Source: JAVBMC01 sp031552845
Lineage (GTDB): Bacteria > Verrucomicrobiota > Kiritimatiellia > RFP12 > DVOR01
Length of the DNA stretch: 36,154 nt
Assembly: GCA_031552845.1 (NCBI GenBank)
Contig: JAVBMC010000050.1
Coordinates: 1-36,154, forward strand
Direction: 5' to 3'
Of the stretch, positions 6,723-13,720 are shown in pieces; the stretch's first letter is position 1, and each line of letters starts with the position of its first letter. The notes under the pieces were generated by a model. It was not told the origin of the DNA and made no database searches. It worked only from the letters and a program-made list of their open reading frames with translations. Both the position numbers and the translations under genes were made by a program.

Positions 6723-8165
6723 ATGCCTCTTTTTGAACATGCACACCGGACCCGCCGCTGGTTTAGCTTTTGGCTGAACGACGATGGCGTTTCCGTGCGC
6801 ACGGGGCGCGAGATATTTTTGTGCGCCATCGTCGGATTAGTCGTGGGCTTGGCGGCAGTGGCGTTTAACTGGGCGATTGAACTTGTCCGTCATTTTGCAT
6901 TGGGCGAGCTGGCCGGATTTTATCCCAGCGTGGCAGACGGCGAGCGCGTATTGTTTCCGGATCATGCTGCGCATATTGTTCCTAACAAATGGCTGCTGTT
7001 GTTTCTGCCTGCGGCGGGCGCATTGCTCGCGGCATGGATCGGGCGCCTCGTGCCGAACTCCGACGGGCACGGCACCGACACCGCCATCAATGCTTACCAC
7101 CGCGAGCACGGGATGATTCCCGCAAGCGTGCCGCCGGTTAAGATCGTGACCTCCTCCTTGGTCATCGGCACCGGCGGGTCAGCCGGCTGCGAAGGTCCCA
7201 TCACGCTCATCGGCGCGGGTTGTGCTTCGGCGCTCGCGCAGTTGCTGCGCTTGTCGATCCGGGAGCGGCGCATTTTGCTGGCGGCGGGGTTAGCCGCGGG
7301 CGTTGGCGCCTTCTTCCGAGCCCCTTTGGCGGGCGCGTTGTTCGCCGCAGAAGTTTTGTATCGACAGTTGGATTTGGAGTTTGAAGTGATCATCCCCGGC
7401 ATGGTGGCATCGACCATAGCCTACTCGGTGTTTGCTTCGTGTTTCGGCTGGCAGCCGTTGTTCACAATGCCGGATTATACGTTCACCAACCCATCGAAGT
7501 TCGTGCCGCTGATTATCCTCGCCTTAGTCGTTGCGTTCGGAGCGCGGTTGTATATCTTGGTTTTCCGTCAGACTGAACTGCTGTTCCGGCGCTGGGAGAT
7601 TCGGAGCTGGCTTAAACCCGCCATTGGCGGATTGGGCGTTGGACTGTTGGGTTTCTTCTGGCCGCAGATTCTCGGCACGAGCTATGGGCTGATCCAACAA
7701 GTGCTGCAGGATGGACGGGGCTTCCATGCCACTGGAATGAACCTTGCGGGAACGTTGGTGATTTTGTTTGCGGCCAAACTTGTGGCGACATCGTTTTGCG
7801 TCGGCAGCGGCGGAAGCGGCGGCATGTTCGGCCCGGCGCTGGTGTTGGGTGCCCTGCTCGGCGCCGCGGCGGGCTGCGTGCTGGCGGCCTGGCTGCCGTA
7901 TTTTGAAATGCGCGTGGGTGCTTGCGCACTGATCGGCATGGCGGGATTTTTATCGGGCTCCATGCGCACGCCGCTGGCGGCGATTTTGATGGTGAGTGAA
8001 ATCACCGGCAATCACGGGCTTTTGATTCCATCCATGTTTGTGTGCGGCGCATCATTTTTACTGTGCAACGGCTGGACGCTTTACCGCAGCCAGGTGCAGA
8101 ACCGTTTCTGTTCGCCGGCGCATGCGAACGATGCATTTTTGATTTCAACAGGGGAGAAGTTATGA
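6723..8165 (+). CDS. ClC-family chloride channel/transporter
   Basis: A 480-aa polytopic membrane protein that moves Cl-, possibly in exchange for H+, as a dimer. Family motifs are recognisable. DGHGTDTA (about 114-121) stands at the GSGIP position. GSAGCEGP (152-159) corresponds to GREGP and keeps the gating glutamate as E157, but has Cys in place of Arg. GGMFGP (366-371) matches the GXFXP motif of the second half. No CBS domains follow the membrane part. The stop overlaps the start of the PTS-IIA-like gene (ATGA, 8162-8165), so the pair is translationally coupled and may work together. Whether it is channel or antiporter is not decided here. No clear SD precedes ATG 6723. Confidence 0.92.
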   Translation: MPLFEHAHRTRRWFSFWLNDDGVSVRTGREIFLCAIVGLVVGLAAVAFNWAIELVRHFALGELAGFYPSVADGERVLFPDHAAHIVPNKWLLLFLPAAGALLAAWIGRLVPNSDGHGTDTAINAYHREHGMIPASVPPVKIVTSSLVIGTGGSAGCEGPITLIGAGCASALAQLLRLSIRERRILLAAGLAAGVGAFFRAPLAGALFAAEVLYRQLDLEFEVIIPGMVASTIAYSVFASCFGWQPLFTMPDYTFTNPSKFVPLIILALVVAFGARLYILVFRQTELLFRRWEIRSWLKPAIGGLGVGLLGFFWPQILGTSYGLIQQVLQDGRGFHATGMNLAGTLVILFAAKLVATSFCVGSGGSGGMFGPALVLGALLGAAAGCVLAAWLPYFEMRVGACALIGMAGFLSGSMRTPLAAILMVSEITGNHGLLIPSMFVCGASFLLCNGWTLYRSQVQNRFCSPAHANDAFLISTGEKL

Positions 8166-9523
8166 GCGTGTGGGTACTGGGGGGGCTTGGTGTATTGCTG
8201 TTCGTGGTTGTGGTGGCGCTGTTACAGCTCGCCATACATCACAGCAAATCGGGAGATGTGGAAGATGGCGTACAGATGCCGCTGGCGTTTTCGTCGCAAG
8301 AGGCGCTGGCCTCATTTCAAGACGCGTTACGCACGGAGCTGCAGAGCGAAGGTTTTGCCGCCCGCGCCGACAATATCCGTTTTGTCAAAGACCGCCGGGT
8401 GCTGACCTTGACGCCGGGGCCGGGCACCTCTTTGGTGTGGAATGCACCGGAGGAAGAGCTGCCGTTTTTGGAGATGGTGCTGGATGAAGCCGCCGCCAAG
8501 GTTCCCGTCTGCCGCACAGAGTTCAAAGCCCTGCAGCAGATGGTTGAGGTCAAGATTGAACAGCACATCGCCAACTACGGTTTGTATGCCCTGCTCCCCT
8601 TCAAGCCGGCCTTCCGTTTGGAGGCGCTCAAGCCGCGCGTATTCGGCGCAACCAAGTCCGCCGTGATTGACGAACTGCTCGATGCTTTGGAAGATGCCGA
8701 CCTGCTGACCGATCGTTACAGCGCAGCGCAAGCCGTCATCGCCCGCGAAGGTTTGGGCTCGACGGGTTTCCGCAACGGCATTGCCTTGCCATATGGCCGC
8801 ACCGATGCCGTGCAGAATGTCGTCGTCGCAGTCGGCGTGAGTCATGAAGGAATCAAAGACTACGCCACGCCGGACAGGCAGCCGGTGCACATCGTGGTTC
8901 TCATTCTCGCGCCGGCCAAAACACCCGCACCGTTGCTCCAGCTGCGCGCGGCCTTTGCCCAACGCCTGAATACCGAAGGACGCGCCGCAGTGCTGGCGTG
9001 CGATACCGCCGAGGACATGGCCGCCGTATTTCTCGACGCGGCGGCGGCATTGCAAGTTTCCGCCGAGGTGCCCGTGATCAAACAGAAGTGCGTCTCCGTC
9101 AACCTTCAAGCCGGAACTGCCGATGAAGCCGTTGACATCCTGCTCGGCTTGGCGGCGCGTTCCGGTGCGGTCACCGATGCGGAAGAAGCCCGCCGCGCCA
9201 TCCAGCGTGCGCGCAAGATTTCACCCGGCGGCTTGGAACATGGCGTAGCGCTACCGCATTGCCGCACCGAGGCCGTCAGCCGTTTGACCGCGGCGGTAGG
9301 CATCTGCCGCGAGGGGCTTGATTTTAATTCCGCCGACGGCACGCCATCGACCATCATTGTTTTAGTACTCATTCCGCCCAGCGTGACCACGCAATACACC
9401 CGCTTCCTCGGGCGCCTCTTGCATGCGTTGGACGACCAAGGCCGAGCCGCCGTGCTCGCTGCGCAAACGAACGATCAAGTGTTTGCCGTGTTGACCGGCG
9501 CAACCCCGGCAGCCGGGAAATAA
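8162..9523 (+). CDS. Membrane-anchored tandem PTS-IIA (PtsN-like) protein
   Basis: A 453-aa protein starting at ATG 8162 (GGGGAG upstream, ATGA overlap with the ClC gene); the frame remains open upstream but that lies inside the ClC gene. Residues 4-25 are one membrane helix. Residues 40-160 are an unrecognised domain. Two fructose/nitrogen-type EIIA domains follow (about 162-298 and 312-450). The second has the phosphoacceptor motif HGVALPHCR with H366; the first reads NGIALPYGR, with Tyr211 replacing the histidine. EIIA domains take phosphate from HPr/NPr and often regulate transporters. A role as regulator of the neighbouring ClC is inferred. The degenerate first domain may be structural or sensory. 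Confidence 0.85.
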   Translation: MSVWVLGGLGVLLFVVVVALLQLAIHHSKSGDVEDGVQMPLAFSSQEALASFQDALRTELQSEGFAARADNIRFVKDRRVLTLTPGPGTSLVWNAPEEELPFLEMVLDEAAAKVPVCRTEFKALQQMVEVKIEQHIANYGLYALLPFKPAFRLEALKPRVFGATKSAVIDELLDALEDADLLTDRYSAAQAVIAREGLGSTGFRNGIALPYGRTDAVQNVVVAVGVSHEGIKDYATPDRQPVHIVVLILAPAKTPAPLLQLRAAFAQRLNTEGRAAVLACDTAEDMAAVFLDAAAALQVSAEVPVIKQKCVSVNLQAGTADEAVDILLGLAARSGAVTDAEEARRAIQRARKISPGGLEHGVALPHCRTEAVSRLTAAVGICREGLDFNSADGTPSTIIVLVLIPPSVTTQYTRFLGRLLHALDDQGRAAVLAAQTNDQVFAVLTGATPAAGK

Positions 9524-9558
9524 TTCAGACGCGAATCCGCCAAGCATTTATTGAATCC

Positions 9559-10521
9559 ATGAACATCTTAGTTTTGACAGACGGCAAAGCCGGACATGAA
9601 AACCAATCCAAGGCATTAGCCTTCGGCTTGGGCGGTGCGCCGATTTTACTGCCGGTGAGTTTCACCAAGCATGGCAAGGCGCTCTCCTATCTGGCCGACA
9701 GGGGCAGGCTCTCGCTACGCTCGCTCTTCAAGGCCGATGTCGAATCGATATTAGGCCAAGGCCCCTTCGGCGCAATCATCGGCACCGGCTCCGGCACGTT
9801 CTATCCGGCCAAGGTGCTGGGACGCTTGCTCAAGCTGCCCGTGATTGTGAATCTCTTCCCGCGCGGCTACCGTTTGAACTTTGACTGCGTGGTAGCGCCG
9901 CGCTTCGACCGTCCGCCGATGCTGCCGAATGTTGTGGAGACGCCTGTCAACCTGACGTTTGTGCAGCCCAGTTTTTATGACGCGCAGACACGGCTGTTCC
10001 TCGAACGCCATAATCCGCAAAAGCCGGCAGTGGGACTCATCATCGGCGGTCCGAACGCATCGTCGACGATGACACCGGAATGGATGCAAGAGCAGCTCGA
10101 CCGCGCCTTTGCCGCAACGCCGGACCACGAACATTGGGTCACCACTTCACGCCGTACGCCGCCTGCAGTCGAAGAGGTCATCCGCCGCTATCCGTTCGAT
10201 TACAAACTGATTTTCTCCGAGGATCAATTCAACCCCATCCCCGCGTTCATCACGCTGTGCGACACCGTGTTCGTGACGGCGGATTCAACCGGCATGCTCA
10301 GCGAGTCTGTCGTATACGGAAAGGCCTCGGTCGAAATCCTCAACAACCTCTCGGACGCCGGCTCCAAGTTCAGCCGCTTTCTCGAAAGCCTTCAAGCCTC
10401 ACGCTATGCGCACATCTTTGACGGCACCTGCGCAGAGGAATCCAAGAAGGTCGATCTGCAACCCATCTTCCAACGCATCGGTGCGCTCGTCGCGGCCTCG
10501 CCGATGAACAAGCACCGCTAA
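9559..10521 (+). CDS. ELM1-family protein (mitochondrial fission ELM1-like, DUF1022)
   Basis: A 320-aa protein beginning MNILVLTDGKAGHENQSKAL, the hallmark opening of the ELM1/COG3660 family. Further family stretches are GAIIGTGSGTFYPAK, the Rossmann-like VGLIIGGPNASS (about 158-169) and a C-terminal DTVFVTADSTGMLSE, which resembles the donor-binding half of GT-B glycosyltransferases. Bacterial members have no settled function; a sugar-transfer role in the envelope is often guessed. No signal peptide is visible, so it is probably cytoplasmic. It sits 35 nt after the IIA-like gene and 14 nt before the LysM gene, probably in the same operon. Confidence 0.8.
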   Translation: MNILVLTDGKAGHENQSKALAFGLGGAPILLPVSFTKHGKALSYLADRGRLSLRSLFKADVESILGQGPFGAIIGTGSGTFYPAKVLGRLLKLPVIVNLFPRGYRLNFDCVVAPRFDRPPMLPNVVETPVNLTFVQPSFYDAQTRLFLERHNPQKPAVGLIIGGPNASSTMTPEWMQEQLDRAFAATPDHEHWVTTSRRTPPAVEEVIRRYPFDYKLIFSEDQFNPIPAFITLCDTVFVTADSTGMLSESVVYGKASVEILNNLSDAGSKFSRFLESLQASRYAHIFDGTCAEESKKVDLQPIFQRIGALVAASPMNKHR

Positions 10522-10535
10522 CCCGCCCTCACGCA

Positions 10536-11381
10536 ATGCCCTTCCGCTATTCAGATTACGGCGTTGAAGCCGACGATGCCTACAGCGGCGCCAACCGGCG
10601 CGTGCGGTTTCCGCTGTGGTGGGTGATTGCTTTTATCGCGATCGTCGGCGTCGCCTACTTTGCCGTCAGCAAGTACACCACGCAGCAGCGCCGCGGCCGT
10701 GACGAAGCCGAGAAGAACCGCCCCTCCGTATCCGGCAACCACCGCACACCGCCGCTGAAGGGTTTGACCATCGAACAGATCATCCGCCCCGACATACGTC
10801 CTGCCGTCGAGAAAGAACCCGAAGCACCCGTGGCACCCAAGTTCAACCCCGCGCTCAACCGCCTCTTTGATTTAGTCACCGAAGCCGTCGCCTCCAACGA
10901 CCTCAACCGCGCCCGCGAACTCCTCCTGCCCATTGTCGAACAGCCCGGACAGCCGCCGGAAGCAGTGCGCTTGGCTGAGAAAAAAATCGGCGAGATTTCC
11001 ATCCCGCTCGTCTTCTCCGAACTTCCGATGGGCAGCGCCAAAGTCCCCTACACCGTTGTCGCGGGCGACACGCCCGACGGAATCGCCCGGCGCCACGGCA
11101 TCCCCACAGCCGGACTTTTGCGCAGTGCTAAAATCACTGACCCACGCGCGCTCCGCCTCGGCCGCCGCTTGCTTCTGCTCAACAATCCCGAATTCACCTG
11201 GGAACGGCAGACCGAGAAAAACTCCATCGTCCTCAAACTCAACGGCAAGTTCTTCAAACGCTACCCGCTCATCGAAACCGGCGATTACAAAATATGGATC
11301 AACGGCCCCGAAGGCAAACAGCTCATCCGCCTGCCCAACAGCGAACAGCTCGCCGAGATCAACGCCCTCATCCGCTACTAA
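10536..11381 (+). CDS. Membrane-anchored LysM protein with a short YkuD-like tail
   Basis: A 281-aa protein with a basic N-terminus (NRRVRFPLWW) and one membrane helix (about 26-44), then a low-complexity linker. A helical segment (about 108-150) follows. One LysM peptidoglycan-binding domain occupies about 172-214 (YTVVAGDTPDGIARRHGI through LRLGRRLLLL). The end, NSIVLKLNGKFFKRYPLIETG, resembles the first strands of L,D-transpeptidase (YkuD) domains as found after LysM. However, the protein stops before any catalytic H..S..C motif, so it is likely a non-catalytic binding protein. It is the last gene of the run that starts at 5316; no obvious terminator follows. Confidence 0.8.
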   Translation: MPFRYSDYGVEADDAYSGANRRVRFPLWWVIAFIAIVGVAYFAVSKYTTQQRRGRDEAEKNRPSVSGNHRTPPLKGLTIEQIIRPDIRPAVEKEPEAPVAPKFNPALNRLFDLVTEAVASNDLNRARELLLPIVEQPGQPPEAVRLAEKKIGEISIPLVFSELPMGSAKVPYTVVAGDTPDGIARRHGIPTAGLLRSAKITDPRALRLGRRLLLLNNPEFTWERQTEKNSIVLKLNGKFFKRYPLIETGDYKIWINGPEGKQLIRLPNSEQLAEINALIRY

Positions 11382-11514
11382 CGGCAGATTTGCAGTATTA
11401 AAATAGCGTGTCGCTCCGCCATCGGAATCAGGAAGTTCAAACGACCACTACGGGCGCAAAGAAGCCGGTGAACAACGCCTTTCACTTTCACCTGTCTCTC
11501 ACTTTTGCCTCCCA

Positions 11515-11712
11515 CCCGTGTGACAATCCTCACACACCCGCGTGACAACTCTCCCGCACCCCTGTCACAACTCTCCCACCCCCGTGAAACAGTACTCCCG
11601 CACCCCTGATCGTACTATCCCGCGCCCGCAAAACCGCACTTCCGCACCCCTCATCGTACTATCTTGCACCCGTGATTGTACATAACGCCATCCGTCATCG
11701 TACTGTCTCGAA
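11515..11712 (+). repeat. Nine tandem 22-bp repeats
   Basis: Units start at 11515, 11537, 11559, 11581, 11603, 11625, 11647, 11669 and 11691, each exactly 22 nt with no indels. The rough consensus is CCC(C/G)TGATCGT followed by ACTATCCCGCA. Units 5 and 7 (11603, 11647) are the most alike. Copies differ at several positions, so the array is old or under loose constraint. A weaker match may occupy 11493-11514. It lies within the 11382-11875 interval, which has no gene I can support, and ends about 50 nt before the YhfC promoter. There are no spacers, so it is not CRISPR. Confidence 0.85.
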
Positions 11713-11762
11713 TCTTTAATCTTTGCTGACGGAGAGAAAGATTTATCCAAATCGTTTCATCG

Positions 11763-11792
11763 TTGTTATCCGCCCGGATATTATGCTATACT
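11763..11792 (+). promoter_or_regulatory. Promoter of the YhfC-like gene
   Basis: TTGTTA (11763-11768), an 18-nt spacer and TATACT (11787-11792). The next two transcription units to the right have almost the same arrangement. Confidence 0.55.
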
Positions 11793-11875
11793 GTATAAGT
11801 CGGGCGGGAAGGAGAGTGGACAGCTGATTATTACTGTCATAGCAGCGTTGTAAAACGTATGGAAGGAAAACGATC

Positions 11876-12697
11876 ATGCAAGTTCAGACATTATCGATAG
11901 TTTTCATGGCGGTCTCGGCACTGTTATCAATCGGCGTGCCGATTGGACTATTTATCTTCTTTCGCAGGAAATATAAGGCCAAGTTTGTTCCTGTGTTGGT
12001 CGGCGTTGCCGCATTCGTTTTATTCGCGCTGATTTTAGAACAGACGCTGCATGCGTTTGTTTTGCGGCCTGATGCCAGCGGCAAGATTGCGCTCCTCAAG
12101 CAACCGTTCTTATACATGCTGTATGGTTGTTTGGCCGCGGGAATATTTGAGGAGACCGCTCGATTCCTTTCATTCAAACTGCTTAAAAAGAAGTACAATG
12201 ATTTTTCAACCGCACTGTCTTACGGCGTGGGACACGGCGGAGCGGAGGCAATTCTATTGGTTGGTTTGACGATGATCAACAATATTATCTTGAGTGTTAT
12301 GATCAACTTTGATTTGTTAGCAACCATCACGAGCGGACTCCAAGGAACAGCATTAAAGCAATTCCAAGCGCAAATGAATGCGCTGATCTCCACTGCGCCG
12401 CATATGTTCCTCGTTGCAGGGGGAGAGCGTCTCGCCGCTTTGTGCATGCAGATTTCGTTATCCGTTATCGTTTTTTATTCGGTGACATGTAAAGGCAAGT
12501 GGTGGCTGTTCCCTCTTGCTATTCTACTGCATGCCGTAACAAATGTGACGGCGACATTGGGACAAGTGGGCGTGATCAAGAACATCTGGTTTATTGAGGG
12601 TTATGTTGTTGTCTGTTCAGTATTGGTAGCTCTGCTGACGGCTTCTCTGCATAAGCGGTTCAAGCCGGAAAGTGCTGTCAATCCATCCGCTTCGTGA
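11876..12697 (+). CDS. YhfC-family intramembrane metalloprotease homologue
   Basis: A 273-aa polytopic membrane protein of the YhfC type. It has about seven membrane segments and three conserved polar motifs: EETAR (92-96), GHGGAEA (119-125, with H120 and E124) and LLHAVTN (217-223, with H219). They match the EExxR / H / HxxxN pattern of CPBP/CAAX-protease-like enzymes. The substrate is unknown; relatives cleave membrane proteins or have roles in immunity or secretion. GGAAGGA (11861-11867), 8 nt upstream, supports ATG 11876. A promoter lies at 11763-11792. The gene follows the 22-bp repeat array, and its own unit ends before the arsC promoter. Confidence 0.8.
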   Translation: MQVQTLSIVFMAVSALLSIGVPIGLFIFFRRKYKAKFVPVLVGVAAFVLFALILEQTLHAFVLRPDASGKIALLKQPFLYMLYGCLAAGIFEETARFLSFKLLKKKYNDFSTALSYGVGHGGAEAILLVGLTMINNIILSVMINFDLLATITSGLQGTALKQFQAQMNALISTAPHMFLVAGGERLAALCMQISLSVIVFYSVTCKGKWWLFPLAILLHAVTNVTATLGQVGVIKNIWFIEGYVVVCSVLVALLTASLHKRFKPESAVNPSAS

Positions 12698-12730
12698 TGA
12701 TGGAAAACATTTCCGAAAAGGCTTTCGCTG

Positions 12731-12760
12731 TTGCTATTCCTCGGATAATCGTGTTATACT
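12731..12760 (+). promoter_or_regulatory. Promoter of the arsC-like gene
   Basis: TTGCTA (12731-12736), an 18-nt spacer and TATACT (12755-12760). The -35 and spacer length equal those at 13599-13628. Confidence 0.6.
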
Positions 12761-12818
12761 GCGTCCAGCGGATGTCAATGATGGCACCGCCTTATTTTGT
12801 AATACAAGGAGACGTAGA

Positions 12819-13385
12819 GTGAAAGTCCAAACCGTTCGCATGTTTCTCGGAGCAATCATGGCCGTTGCCGCCAGCCAAATCGTATTTACAGCTAATGCCG
12901 CCGCCAGCCGGGCGATTGATGCCAAAGAAGCGCAAAAGCCTGTGAGCATCCTAATCCTTTGTACAGGCAACTCGTGCCGCAGCCAGATGGCGCATGGATT
13001 TATGGAATCGTTCGACTCCACGTTGAACGTGCAATCCGGCGGCGTAGCTCCGGCAAAGCAGGTGAACCCCAAGGCGGTGAAGGCGATGAAGGAAATTAAC
13101 ATCGACATCTCCGACCACAAGCCGATGGGTATGGATAACTATATCAACAAGGATTGGGACTTCGTCATCACCGTGTGCAATCATGCAGAGAAAACTTGCC
13201 CGGCGTTTCTGGGCAAAGTCGGCAAGACCATCCATATGCCCTTTGACGACCCCTCGCACGCCACGGGCACCGATGAATTCATCTGGTCCGAATACATCCG
13301 CGTGCGCGGCGAAATCAAAGAGAAGTTCTTCAAGCTCTACACCGAACAGATCAAGCCCCTGCAGCAAGCACGGACAGGCAAATAG
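12819..13385 (+). CDS. arsC: Arsenate reductase-like (LMW-PTP fold) protein with signal peptide
   Basis: A 188-aa protein starting at GTG 12819, with AAGGAG (12806-12811) 7 nt upstream. Residues 40-188 match thioredoxin-coupled ArsC. The P-loop is C48-TGNSC-R54-S. The redox cysteines are C120 and C127 (VCNHAEKTC), and the FDDP loop at 142-145 supplies the general acid. Together they reproduce the three-cysteine relay Cys10/Cys82/Cys89 of staphylococcal ArsC. Residues 1-27 form a classical signal peptide (hydrophobic FLGAIMAVAASQIVF, then TANA before the cleavage site), which is unusual because ArsC works in the cytoplasm with thioredoxin. No ars efflux or regulator gene is next to it. An exported phosphatase or thiol-redox role is an alternative. 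Confidence 0.85.
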   Translation: MKVQTVRMFLGAIMAVAASQIVFTANAAASRAIDAKEAQKPVSILILCTGNSCRSQMAHGFMESFDSTLNVQSGGVAPAKQVNPKAVKAMKEINIDISDHKPMGMDNYINKDWDFVITVCNHAEKTCPAFLGKVGKTIHMPFDDPSHATGTDEFIWSEYIRVRGEIKEKFFKLYTEQIKPLQQARTGK

Positions 13386-13428
13386 CTCTTTGAAATAACG
13401 GCCTGTTCCATCAAGCCGGGTAAAAGCG

Positions 13429-13456
13429 GGAGCCTCAGCGGCTCCTGTTTTTTTTT
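13429..13456 (+). terminator. Rho-independent terminator after arsC-like gene
   Basis: GGAGCC (13429-13434), loop TCAGC, GGCTCC (13440-13445), then TG and nine T residues. Confidence 0.85.
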
Positions 13457-13598
13457 GACGCATGTCGTTTAGCATGTTTTACAGTCGAACATTTGAGTGA
13501 CTGCTTAAATTATATTCACGATTGCAACTTCTGCAAAAACAGTGCTGAGCTACAGCAGCACGTGTTTAGGAAACAGTGTACAGAAATCGGGTGTGTGC

Positions 13599-13628
13599 TT
13601 GCTATTACAGTTTTTATGGTGATATACT
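13599..13628 (+). promoter_or_regulatory. Promoter of the convergent giant DUF2341 gene
   Basis: TTGCTA (13599-13604), an 18-nt spacer and TATACT (13623-13628), about 90 nt before the start codon. The rest of 13457-13720 contains only a small hairpin (GTGCTG/CAGCAC, 13542-13561) and no gene. Confidence 0.6.
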
Positions 13629-13720
13629 TATCCCGCTGAGAGGTGCCGAGAAACCGAGAAGCATTTGATTTTCGTCTTTGGGATATCTGCCGAGCTGTAA
13701 CACGCTATAGGAGATGAATG

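Noticed and set aside
8042..8161. Upstream start for the IIA-like protein
   Set aside because: It lies inside the ClC gene in another frame; ATG 8162 has an SD and begins directly with the membrane helix.
11515..11712. CRISPR array
   Set aside because: Units are contiguous at 22 bp with no spacers and no cas genes.
11565..11750. Minus-strand 61-codon ORF across the 22-bp repeats
   Set aside because: The repeat period (22) is not a multiple of three, so it gives no repeated peptide, and no SD is seen.
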